Made by a program: the position numbers and the translations under genes. Positions 51,339-59,876 of a stretch of 64,000 bases of DNA are shown in pieces. How positions within the stretch are numbered: the stretch's first letter is position 1; every line of letters starts with the position of its first letter. The DNA comes from DASRWT01 sp963748485 (lineage in GTDB: Bacteria > Methylomirabilota > Methylomirabilia > Rokubacteriales > CSP1-6): the NCBI GenBank assembly GCA_963748485.1, contig CAVVJF010000019.1:186001-250000 (forward strand), written 5' to 3'. Under the pieces are notes generated by a model. The model was given only the letters and a program-made list of their open reading frames with translations. It made no database searches and was not told where the DNA came from.

Positions 51339-52029
51339 GACATTCGACGATCTGGCCAGATCCGTGACTCAGGTGCCGTCACGGCGCGCTGTGGTAACCC
51401 TCATCGCGCTGGCTCTAGCAGATTCGATATCGGGCTTAGTCGCGCCCCGCCCAACCTCGGCGCAGCCACGCAGGCCGCTGGGACCTCCACTGCTCCCGTG
51501 TGACTACGATGGTACAACACTGCCTTGCCGCGAGGCGGCACACAAGGCCTACCAACAGCGGATTCTCGACTGCAAACAGGCGCCACAACCTCAGATTCCC
51601 TCTTACACTTGTGTTGCGTGGGCGCAGCTCGACTACACCAATGCTCTTGACGATTGCGCCGCAGCGGCGTGCCACTGCGGTCTATGCGTCCGTGTGGCCC
51701 CAATCGGGCCGCCGTCGAAAGCTACAGGCGTTTGCATTGCTGATCAGGTATGTCGTAGCGGAGGGAAATGCGTTGATCGTAGGTGTCGTCGCATTTGCAC
51801 TAAACACGCTGACTGCGGCGATTGCAATGAGTGTAAGGACGGATTCTGTGTAAACTCGCCTCGTGGCCCCGGCCTGCCCCCGACGCGCGCCTGCTATGAC
51901 AAGACGGGCAGTAACCGCACCTGCTGCGACGTGGGAACGGTCTGCTGCGAGGGACCGGACAAAACCCTTTATTGCTGCTCGCCCGATCGTGGTTGCGCCA
52001 AAACCGGGGTCGCTGGTTGTGGCGACTGA
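51328..52029 (+). CDS. Cysteine-rich exported protein
   Basis: A 233-residue protein with an N-terminal export segment (V-P-S-R-R-A-V-V-T-L-I-A-L-A-L-A, Tat-like twin Arg, then A-Q-P). The mature part contains 26 cysteines by my count, an even number, in clusters such as C-C-D-V-G-T-V-C-C, C-G-D-C-N-E-C-K-D-G-F-C and A-C-H-C-G-L-C. The chain looks like a disulfide-dense, EGF/knottin-like extracellular protein. It overlaps the MauE-thioredoxin fusion by 11 bases, so co-translation is expected. I do not recognise the family; it is not a clear MauA homologue. Confidence 0.75.
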   Translation: MTSETFDDLARSVTQVPSRRAVVTLIALALADSISGLVAPRPTSAQPRRPLGPPLLPCDYDGTTLPCREAAHKAYQQRILDCKQAPQPQIPSYTCVAWAQLDYTNALDDCAAAACHCGLCVRVAPIGPPSKATGVCIADQVCRSGGKCVDRRCRRICTKHADCGDCNECKDGFCVNSPRGPGLPPTRACYDKTGSNRTCCDVGTVCCEGPDKTLYCCSPDRGCAKTGVAGCGD

Positions 52030-52580
52030 AACCAAGCCGGCCGACGTGGGTTCCCAACGAGACACTCGCGACTGGACCGGCGTCTTGTGGCGGGTGCATG
52101 ACATCCGGATTTCCTGACACCCACGAGGACAGCACGGGCTACCCAGTGGCGTGATCGTCGATGCTGCCACCATGGTTAGCTCACTGGTGCGGTCGAGCAT
52201 CGTCACCGGCCCTTGGCGGTCACTCCCAGGGCGCCCGGCGGTCGATGCCCCAGCCGCTCAATGAGCCTGTCCTTCGCGAAAGCGTCACCGACTCGCTTAT
52301 GACCGAATCGCTGGAAAATATCAGTCGCCCTGTCTCCTGCCGGGCTCGGCGCCGGGGTCCGCCGGTCCGGATGGCCCGCGTCTCACCGACCCGGCGAGCC
52401 TGGTGTGGCCAACGATCAGAATCTCCCCGGTCGCGACGCCACGCTGAAGCCGAGCCATCGTCAGTCCCGCGCGTGTCGCACGGCATCCGCCGAGTCGAGG
52501 CAAGCCACCTCGGGTAGCGGACCTGACCGCTTAGGCGGCTTCCAGCTATTCCAGAACCCTTCGCGGAGGGTACTACACCG
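52030..52580. other. 551-base region without a convincing gene
   Basis: Only short frames without ribosome sites or known motifs are present on either strand. A minus-strand stretch near 52200-52310 reads Q-R-F-G-H-K-R-V-G-D-A-F-A-K-D in one frame and may be the decayed end of a gene, but frames break around it. It contains the control region of the patatin operon; no clear promoter was identified. Confidence 0.4.
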
Positions 52581-54881
52581 ATGGCACCGCCGAGCGACGA
52601 TGGCTACATCGAACCGGTTTCGTACGGCGAGCTCGTCGACGCGAACCGGGACAAGCTCATTGATCCGCGTTCCACCGAGGTCATCGGACGCGAGAAGGTC
52701 TACATCGAGGCGTGGCGCCGCGCCGCGAGTGTCGGCCGCGCCCCCAGCAACGTCGAGCAGAACCTCGCAGGCTTGGCGCTCTCTGGCGGCGGCATTCGGT
52801 CCGCCACGTTCGCGCTGGGCGTCACCCAGGCGTTCGCCGCCAAGGACCTGATACGCCGATTCGACTACCTGTCGACGGTCTCGGGCGGAGGCTATCTCGG
52901 CTCGTCACTCACTTGGCTCACCCGTAACGCCCATGCTGCGGCCCGCGGGGCTGGGTCGACTTTCGGTATGGAGCCGGCGCGCTTTCCCTATCCCATCGAC
53001 CCGCCCCGCCAGCAGACGGGACGACGCAGCACGCCGGCCCAGGACGCCCAACTCATCTACCTGAGACAGCACGGCAAGTACCTCACGCCGGGGCGAGGCA
53101 TTGACCTCGTCTCGGCGATCGCCGTCGTGCTGCGCGGGGTGATGCTGAACCTGCTAGTCTGGTTGCCGCTCACTGCGTTCGCGCTCTTCTTCATCCGATT
53201 CTGGCCATCGGCCGACCCCGTGTTCTCCGCGGTCGGGCTGGGCAAGCATTTCCCCGGCGGCTACGGCTGGCTGGCCCTGGCGAGCGTGCTCGGTGCGCTG
53301 ATGTTCGCGGGGTGCGGCGTCCTGTATTCGCTGGCGACGTACTTCACGGTTCGCGACAACGCGCGATGGTACAGGCGGCGACGCAGGTTTGAGACCTCTA
53401 TCCGGTACGTGCTGTGGACGATCGTCGCGACGGCACCGGTCGCGGTCTTGTCGCTGGCTGCCGACGTCGTCGGTGATTGGCTGTCATCGGTTGGGCTCGC
53501 GTCCATCGTGGCCGGACTCCTGTCCGCGGTCGGCACCTTCCTGGGCTCCCGCTCGGGTGGGGACAAGCCGAAGACGTGGCTACCGGTCGTGGCGCCGCTG
53601 GGCGCCGTGCTATTGCTGTACGGGTTTCTCATTCTCGGGTACGTGTGGGCCGAAGCGGTCCATCAGAACGCCGTGGCCTTCCATCACGGCCAGCCGGCGT
53701 CATGCTTGCTCCTGCTAGCATCACTGGGCCTGCTCGCCATCGCGGGGACAACGGGGTATGTCGTAAACGTGAACCTCATCTCCGTCCACCGGTATTACCG
53801 TGACCGGTTGATGGAGGCCTTTCTTCCCGATGCACCCGAGGACGGCGGGAACGGGAGGATCGTCTACACCGATCTCGCTACGGACGCCGATGTCGGCAAG
53901 CTCCACCACTTCGGCGAAGCCCAGGCGCCGACCGACCCGTACAGGCCGACCGGGCCCTACCACCTCCTGAACACCAACGTCATCCTGGTGGACTCTAAGC
54001 AACGAAACTGGCGCGTGCGTGGTGGCGATAGCTTCGTGCTGTCGCCGCTGCTCTGCGGCAGCAACGCCACCGGCTGGCGTCGCACGCGCGAGTTTCTCGG
54101 CGGCGATCTCTCACTGGCAACCGCGATGGCGATCTCGGGAGCGGCCGCGAATCCGTACGCTGGTGGTGGGCTCTTCCGCAACCGACCTGTGGCCGTGCTG
54201 ATGTCGCTCGTGAACTTGCGTCTCGGATACTGGGTGAGTCACCCTGACCCTGCGAAGCGGTGGGGCAAGGGGCGGTCGCACTTCAACACGGCCTGGCGCG
54301 AGCTGTCGGGCAAGCTCAGCGAGGACCGGCCGGTGCTGCAGCTCTCCGACGGCGGGCACTTCGACAATCTTGGTATCTACGAGCTCATCCGACGCCGCGC
54401 GCGCTTGATCGTCGCGTGCGACGGGACCGCCGACCCCGACTTCGCGTTCAGCGATTTCATCACGCTGCTCGCGCGCATCGAAGCCGACTTCGGTGCGCGG
54501 ATAGTGTTCGACCAGCCGGCCGGCCTCGAGCTGTTCATGCCGAGCGACGCTGCCGGCTTCCCACGCAACACCCAGCTGGCCAAGCAAGGCTTCACGGTCG
54601 GCAAGCTCCTATATTCCGATGGCTCCGACGGCGACCTGATCTACATCACCACGACTTTGTTCAAGGGGCTGGGGCTGGCCGCGCTCGGCTACAAGGCCGG
54701 GAACCCGGACTTCCCCGACCAGACGACGGCGGATCAGTTCTTCGACGACGCGCAGTTCGAGGCGTACCGGCAGCTCGGTTACAGCGTCGCCGAGGCCGTG
54801 CTGGCGGACACGCAATGCCGCGAAATCCTGGGCCAGCGCTTGGGCTGGGTGCTGAGCGCCGGCCCGAGGCGCAGCTCGTGA
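52581..54881 (+). CDS. Membrane-bound patatin-like phospholipase
   Basis: A 766-residue patatin family protein. The oxyanion loop is A-L-S-G-G-G-I-R-S, the nucleophile is Ser101 in T-V-S-G-G-G-Y-L-G, and the dyad Asp590 is in L-S-D-G-G-H-F-D-N-L. Between Ser and Asp, about residues 180-410 contain five or six hydrophobic helices, so the catalytic domain is split by a membrane insert. The enzyme is predicted to hydrolyse acyl chains of membrane lipids. Its stop overlaps the GTG of the pentapeptide-repeat channel gene (GTGA), showing tight coupling. Patatins are known effectors of several bacterial immune systems, but no sensor gene of such a system is adjacent. Confidence 0.85.
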   Translation: MAPPSDDGYIEPVSYGELVDANRDKLIDPRSTEVIGREKVYIEAWRRAASVGRAPSNVEQNLAGLALSGGGIRSATFALGVTQAFAAKDLIRRFDYLSTVSGGGYLGSSLTWLTRNAHAAARGAGSTFGMEPARFPYPIDPPRQQTGRRSTPAQDAQLIYLRQHGKYLTPGRGIDLVSAIAVVLRGVMLNLLVWLPLTAFALFFIRFWPSADPVFSAVGLGKHFPGGYGWLALASVLGALMFAGCGVLYSLATYFTVRDNARWYRRRRRFETSIRYVLWTIVATAPVAVLSLAADVVGDWLSSVGLASIVAGLLSAVGTFLGSRSGGDKPKTWLPVVAPLGAVLLLYGFLILGYVWAEAVHQNAVAFHHGQPASCLLLLASLGLLAIAGTTGYVVNVNLISVHRYYRDRLMEAFLPDAPEDGGNGRIVYTDLATDADVGKLHHFGEAQAPTDPYRPTGPYHLLNTNVILVDSKQRNWRVRGGDSFVLSPLLCGSNATGWRRTREFLGGDLSLATAMAISGAAANPYAGGGLFRNRPVAVLMSLVNLRLGYWVSHPDPAKRWGKGRSHFNTAWRELSGKLSEDRPVLQLSDGGHFDNLGIYELIRRRARLIVACDGTADPDFAFSDFITLLARIEADFGARIVFDQPAGLELFMPSDAAGFPRNTQLAKQGFTVGKLLYSDGSDGDLIYITTTLFKGLGLAALGYKAGNPDFPDQTTADQFFDDAQFEAYRQLGYSVAEAVLADTQCREILGQRLGWVLSAGPRRSS

Positions 54882-57800
54882 CGTCCGATCGGACTGAGAT
54901 CGAACAGGTTTCGACCCCAACTCTCCTCAAGTACCATCTTCCGCCTGCCTGGAGCGATGACAAGACACTTGACCACGCTCTGCCTGCATCGGTAGTCACT
55001 GAGGCCTTGGCCGGCGGGAAGACTGTTGACATCAAGAATGCCATCATCCTCGGTTCCATCAATCTGCGCAGTTTCGTCGTGACTGGTGAAGTCTCCCTAC
55101 GAGAAACGGAGATCAGAGGGAACGTGGATTGGTCATACGCCACCTTTCGTCGCGTTCTAACACTCGACCGGGTAGTGTTTGGCGGCTCCGTGGATTGTTC
55201 GGGATTGTCCGCCGAGAGCGGTCTGTCTGGACAGGGTCTGCGCTGCCGAGAACCCGCACGCTGCGCCGGAATGTCGGTGACTGGGAGCCTCAACCTTTCG
55301 GGTTCTGTCTTTGCCAGCTCGGCCCACTTCACAGGCGTCGGAATCACGGGTGCGGCAATATTCGATTCGGCCGTCTTTGACGCCGGCGCAGACTTTTCGG
55401 GGGTCAAGGTTGGTGCAGTTGCGGACTTCTCACGTTCCCTCTTCAAGCAGAGTGCTACTTTCGACAGTGCCCACTTTGGAGGTAGCGCCCTGTTCAGGAC
55501 GGCAACCTGCGAAGGTGACTTCGCCTTCGTCGCCGCGCGAGTCGACAGCAATGCCGAATTCACCGGTGCGATCTTCAAGAACCCGGCGAACTTCTATCGC
55601 GCGCACATTGGCGGGGATGCATTGTTCGACCCCGCCCCTGCCACCAGTGACCAGCCAGCTCGCCCCGTCGCCTTCGAGGCGTCCGCGGACTTTACCAGCA
55701 CCGATATCGCCGGCACTGCTAACTTCACCGGTGCGGCCTTCTCGAAATCTGCTACTTTCGACGATGCCCACTTTGGAAGAAGCGCCTATTTCGACGACAC
55801 CATCTTTGCCGAGGCCGCTAGCTTCCTCCGAGCTCAATTTGACGGTATCGGACTGTTCTCGGGCGCAACCTTCAAGCAATCGGTCTCATTCAATAGTACC
55901 CATATCATCGGCAGCGCCTTCTTCAGGAGTGCGACCTTTGAGGGCGAGCCCGATTTCATCACCGCGCGAGTCGACAGCAATGCCGAATTCACCGGTGCGA
56001 TCTTCAAGAACCCGGCGAACTTCTATCGCGCGCACATTGGCGGGGATGCATTGTTCGACCCCGCCCCTGCCACCAGTGACCAGCCAGCTCGCCCCGTCGC
56101 CTTCGAGGCGTCCGCGGACTTTACCAGCACCGATATCGCCGGCACTGCTAACTTCACCGGTGCGGCCTTCTCGAAATCTGCTACTTTCGACGATGCCCAC
56201 TTTGGAAGAAGCGCCTATTTCGGCGACACCATCTTTGCCGAGGCCGCTAGCTTCCTCCGAGCTCAATTTGACGGTATCGGAGTGTTCTCGGGCGCAACCT
56301 TCAAGCAATCGGTCTCATTCAATAGTACCCATATCATCGGCAGCGCCTTCTTCAGGAGTGCGACCTTTGAGGGCGAGACCGACTTCGTCGCCGCGCGAGT
56401 CGACAGCAATGCCGAATTCACCGGTGCGATCTTCAAGAACCCGGCGCACTTCTATCGCGCGCACATTGGCGGGGATGCATTGTTCGGCCCCGCCCCTGCC
56501 ACCAGTGACCAGCCAGCTCGCCCCGTCGCCTTCGACGCGTCCGCGGACTTTACCAGCACCGATATCGCCGGCACTGCCATCTTCCTCGATGCGGCCTTCT
56601 CGAGCTCTGCTACTTTCGCAAACTCCCACTTCGGGGGCGCCGCTCATTTCGTGGGCGCGCTCTTTGCAGATACCGCAGACTTCGTCGGGGCTCAGTTCGA
56701 TGGTATCGCGCAGTTCACCCGCGCCACATTCCGGAAGCGGGTCACCTTTAACAGCGCCCACATCATCGGCAGCGCGTTCTTCCGGCCAGCCACCTTCGAG
56801 GGCGAATCCGACTTCATCAATACGCGTGTCGACGCCAATGCCGAGTTCAGCGGTTCAACTTTCAAAGATTCGGTCACCCTCTATCGCGCGCATATTGGCG
56901 GAGATGCATTGTTCGACCCCGCCCCCGCCGCCGCCGAGAAGCAGCCAGCCCGCTCTGTTGTCTTCGAAAAAGACGCTACCTTCTCAAGTGCCCAGATCGT
57001 AGGAACCGCCCACTTTGACGGCGCCACCTTCTCCGCATCTGCCGTATTCGATGATACCCATTTCCGGCGCACCGCCTATTTTGCCGACGTCCTCTTTACG
57101 GATACCGCCACCTTCGTCCGAGCTCAGTTCGATGGTGTCGCGCAGTTCACCCGCGCCACATTCCGGAAGCGGGTCACTTTTAACAGTGCCCACATTATCG
57201 GCAGCGCGTTCTTCCGGCCAGCCACCTTCGAGGGCGAATCCGACTTCACCGGTACCCATTTCGACGACGATGCCACCTTCACCGGCTCAACTTTCAAACA
57301 TTCGGTCACCCTCTATCGCGCGCATATTGGCGGAGATGCATTGTTCAACCCCGCCCCCGCCGCCGCCGAGAAGCAGCCAGCCCGCTCTGTTGCCTTCGAA
57401 AAAGACGCTACCTTCTCAGGTGTCGAAATCGCAGGACTTACGAACTTTGGTGGCGCCACCTTCTCCGCATCTGCCACCTTCGATGAGGCTACCCTTCGAG
57501 GAGCTGCACAGTTCCGCCGCGTGACCTTTGCTGCACCCGCGAGCTTCGTCGGGGCTCGATTCGAGAGTGTCGCGAATTTCAGCGGCGCCACTTTTAGACA
57601 GCAGGCCACCTTTAACAGAGTTCACATTGCCGGGAGCGCATTCTTCCGGCCCGTGGCCTTCGAAGGAGAGGTGGACTTCACGACCGCTCACATCGGAGGC
57701 AATGCCGAGTTCACTGGTGCAATGTTCAGACAGTCAGCTACCTTCTACCGCGCGCACATTGGAGGGGACGCGTCCTTCCGCCCCAGGCCAGCGGCGGACG

Positions 57801-59014
57801 GCGATCCGGCGCGACCTGTAGTATTCGAAGGCGGCGCTAGTTTCGAGAATGCCCAGATTCTGGGAACTGCCAGCTTCAGTCGGGTTACCTTTTCTTCGAC
57901 CGCCGATTTCGATGACACATGCTTTAAGAGCACGGCTAGGTTCGACAACGCCGTCTTTCTCGGCGTCGCCAGTCTCGTGGGGGCTCGATTCGAGGGTGTC
58001 GCACAATTCTCTCACGCTACTTTCAAACGAGAAGCCAGCTTTAATAGCGCGCATATCGCGGGTGCCGCTTTCTTCCGCCCGGCGCTCTTCGAGGACCAAG
58101 TCGATTTCACTAGCGCCCACTTTGGGGCCAATGCCGAGTTTACCGGTACCACATTCAAGGGTCCCGCTAGCTTCTACCGCGTCACAGTTGACGGCCAAGC
58201 CCTCTTCAATACCGGCCCTACGGAACTGGACAAGCCAGTTCAGCACGTCGTATTCGAGGCCACCGCAACCTTCGCGAGCACCCGGATAGCAGGCGCCGCC
58301 TCCTTCGACGGCGCGGTATTTCGTGACCGCGCAATCTTCACGGACTCATCCATCAAGACTGTCGTTTGGGGCGACTCGCACCCTGTGTTTGGAGGCTCCA
58401 TCGACCTGCGGGGCTGCTTCTTCGAACGAATAGAGCCACCGACTATATGGGAGACATTGACGGATCGTCAGGAACCATACGACCGTCAACCCTTCACTCA
58501 TCTAGAGGATATCTTTCGTCGTGCGGGTGATATCAAGATCGCGAAGGCTATCTACTATAAGGGGAAATCCCTGGAAGGAGAAAAGATCCGTTTCACCCAG
58601 AGTCCCTTCGTATGGGCGGGAAACCGCCTTCTTTGGGCTTTGACTGGCTACGGTGTGAGACTTGCGAACCTCCTGGTTGCCTTTAGCATTGTTCTACTCG
58701 TTGGCACGGCCCTGTTTTGTCTGGATGGTGCTACTTCTCCTAAGGCCGACGCGAGAGGAGACGCGAAAACGGTGCCGCAATCAGGGGCCTTGGCGTACCC
58801 AGATGCCTTCTGGTTCACCACCAGTCTCTTCCTCCCTGTGGACATATCTTTCGGAGGGCGCTGGGAGCCCTCCCGGAACCCGATCTGTACTTCATGCGAT
58901 GCCTCACACTTTTGGAACTTGAGATTCTCGACCATTGCGCTCTGCCTAAAGCTCCTGGGGTGGATTCTGGTACCTATTTGGGTCGCCGGCTTAACCGGAA
59001 TTTTGAAGCGCTAA
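54878..59014 (+). CDS. Giant pentapeptide-repeat protein with channel-like C-terminus
   Basis: A 1378-residue protein. After a short N-terminal region, residues 50-1160 are pentapeptide repeats of the A-(D/N/T)-F-x-x type with Phe at the centre, predicted to form a long square beta-helix. The beta-helix is built from seven super-repeats of 143-144 residues. The last 160 residues contain two membrane helices (W-A-L-T-G-Y-G-V-R-L-A-N-L-L-V and L-K-L-L-G-W-I-L-V-P-I-W-V) around D-A-F-W-F-T-T-S-L-F-L-P-V-D, a pore-loop-like segment as in two-helix potassium-channel modules. It starts with GTG inside the patatin stop. A gated channel coupled to lipid hydrolysis is a reasonable but untested idea. 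Confidence 0.82.
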   Translation: MTSDRTEIEQVSTPTLLKYHLPPAWSDDKTLDHALPASVVTEALAGGKTVDIKNAIILGSINLRSFVVTGEVSLRETEIRGNVDWSYATFRRVLTLDRVVFGGSVDCSGLSAESGLSGQGLRCREPARCAGMSVTGSLNLSGSVFASSAHFTGVGITGAAIFDSAVFDAGADFSGVKVGAVADFSRSLFKQSATFDSAHFGGSALFRTATCEGDFAFVAARVDSNAEFTGAIFKNPANFYRAHIGGDALFDPAPATSDQPARPVAFEASADFTSTDIAGTANFTGAAFSKSATFDDAHFGRSAYFDDTIFAEAASFLRAQFDGIGLFSGATFKQSVSFNSTHIIGSAFFRSATFEGEPDFITARVDSNAEFTGAIFKNPANFYRAHIGGDALFDPAPATSDQPARPVAFEASADFTSTDIAGTANFTGAAFSKSATFDDAHFGRSAYFGDTIFAEAASFLRAQFDGIGVFSGATFKQSVSFNSTHIIGSAFFRSATFEGETDFVAARVDSNAEFTGAIFKNPAHFYRAHIGGDALFGPAPATSDQPARPVAFDASADFTSTDIAGTAIFLDAAFSSSATFANSHFGGAAHFVGALFADTADFVGAQFDGIAQFTRATFRKRVTFNSAHIIGSAFFRPATFEGESDFINTRVDANAEFSGSTFKDSVTLYRAHIGGDALFDPAPAAAEKQPARSVVFEKDATFSSAQIVGTAHFDGATFSASAVFDDTHFRRTAYFADVLFTDTATFVRAQFDGVAQFTRATFRKRVTFNSAHIIGSAFFRPATFEGESDFTGTHFDDDATFTGSTFKHSVTLYRAHIGGDALFNPAPAAAEKQPARSVAFEKDATFSGVEIAGLTNFGGATFSASATFDEATLRGAAQFRRVTFAAPASFVGARFESVANFSGATFRQQATFNRVHIAGSAFFRPVAFEGEVDFTTAHIGGNAEFTGAMFRQSATFYRAHIGGDASFRPRPAADGDPARPVVFEGGASFENAQILGTASFSRVTFSSTADFDDTCFKSTARFDNAVFLGVASLVGARFEGVAQFSHATFKREASFNSAHIAGAAFFRPALFEDQVDFTSAHFGANAEFTGTTFKGPASFYRVTVDGQALFNTGPTELDKPVQHVVFEATATFASTRIAGAASFDGAVFRDRAIFTDSSIKTVVWGDSHPVFGGSIDLRGCFFERIEPPTIWETLTDRQEPYDRQPFTHLEDIFRRAGDIKIAKAIYYKGKSLEGEKIRFTQSPFVWAGNRLLWALTGYGVRLANLLVAFSIVLLVGTALFCLDGATSPKADARGDAKTVPQSGALAYPDAFWFTTSLFLPVDISFGGRWEPSRNPICTSCDASHFWNLRFSTIALCLKLLGWILVPIWVAGLTGILKR
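55551..58350 (+). repeat. Seven tandem super-repeats of 429-432 bp
   Basis: Equivalent positions recur at 55551, 55980, 56409, 56838, 57270, 57702 and 58131, that is, spacings of 429, 429, 429, 432, 432 and 429 bases. Units 1 and 2 differ at only a handful of positions and unit 3 at somewhat more, so they are recent duplications. Later units are diverged. The last unit is incomplete. Each carries a non-pentapeptide loop with D-P-A-P-A or a related sequence. Confidence 0.92.
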
Positions 59015-59062
59015 ACCGGCTGCTCTCGGCGTACGGAGGTAGCGGACCAGTCGGAACCTCGT

Positions 59063-59431
59063 ATGAGCGCGGTGCTGATGGTGAAGGCCAGCCCGAAGTC
59101 GTACACATTCCGTGCCGAGCGCATAACCGCGTCCGACGGCGGCCGGGAGGTGGCGCTGGTCTTCCCGTCCCCAGCCGCCTGCGGTCTCAAGCCAAACCCG
59201 GATGGTACAGACCTGGCGCTCACAGTGAGTGCGCGAGGAGATAGCTGGGTCGGGGACAAAACCTATTCTCAGTCGCTCAGCCGCGTCCTTTACCGTAAGG
59301 GGAAGGAGAAGGTCGACCCAGGCTTTACGGTCGTCGTCCCGGCCGGCGCTATCATCGCGGGAAGTGGTCACGAGGGCAGCGTCCAGGTGCAGCTTACACT
59401 AGCGTCCGGATGCAGCTTACACCAAAGGTAG
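59063..59431 (+). CDS. Small hypothetical protein
   Basis: A 122-residue protein of beta-rich character (K-A-S-P-K-S-Y-T-F-R-A, V-A-L-V-F-P-S-P, G-T-D-L-A-L-T-V, F-T-V-V-V-P-A-G) with two cysteines. No ribosome site is evident before the ATG, and no family was recognised. It directly follows the pentapeptide-repeat gene on the same strand. A short downstream frame shares its P/R-D-G-T-D-L-A-L-T motif. Confidence 0.4.
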   Translation: MSAVLMVKASPKSYTFRAERITASDGGREVALVFPSPAACGLKPNPDGTDLALTVSARGDSWVGDKTYSQSLSRVLYRKGKEKVDPGFTVVVPAGAIIAGSGHEGSVQVQLTLASGCSLHQR

Positions 59432-59577
59432 CGAAGCGGGTCGTCATCTCGGTAAGCGGGGCCGAGATAACGGGGTTCATCGGCGACCCCGCCAAACGGG
59501 ACGGTACGGACCTCGCGTTAACGAAAACGGCCGCCCTGACTTTAAGCTCGGGAACCTTGATGTCGCCACACCAGTAG
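59410..59577 (+). CDS. Short paralogous frame sharing the G-T-D-L-A-L-T motif
   Basis: A 55-residue frame overlapping the previous gene's end by 22 bases. It contains K-R-V-V-I-S-V-S-G-A-E-I-T-G and R-D-G-T-D-L-A-L-T-K-T. The motif repeats one in the preceding 122-residue protein, and the junction has a short direct repeat (TGCAGCTTACAC twice). It could be the tail of a duplicated, frame-broken gene. Confidence 0.3.
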   Translation: MQLTPKVAKRVVISVSGAEITGFIGDPAKRDGTDLALTKTAALTLSSGTLMSPHQ

Positions 59578-59876
59578 GAATTTCCTCAAAAAACGAGACC
59601 AACGTGGCGCAAGCTTCGACGACGTGGCCCGTACGGAAGGCTGAAGCGGGACGAAAATCCAACTGAGACCGAACCTGCGAGTCGGTCACGTCTCCTTCCA
59701 GTCTGCGTCGAGGATCCACGCTGTGGCGCGAACACTACCGGCAGACCGTGACAGGCGGGGTCAGCGCTAGACGAACTTGCCCCTGCGAGTATCTCGAGCG
59801 AGACGGAGAGCCGTGACCTTCCCTGACACAGTAGGAGGGCATCTTCGCGCCTATACTCGCGTATCAGCCATTGCGC
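59578..59876. other. 299-base region without a recognised feature
   Basis: No open frame, strong hairpin or promoter stands out. It contains the upstream region of the addB-like gene. Confidence 0.4.

Noticed and set aside
52161..52517. Possible gene upstream of the patatin
   Set aside because: Frames on both strands are Arg/Ser/Pro-rich without a start signal. A hint of a decayed gene end is noted, but it is not enough to call.
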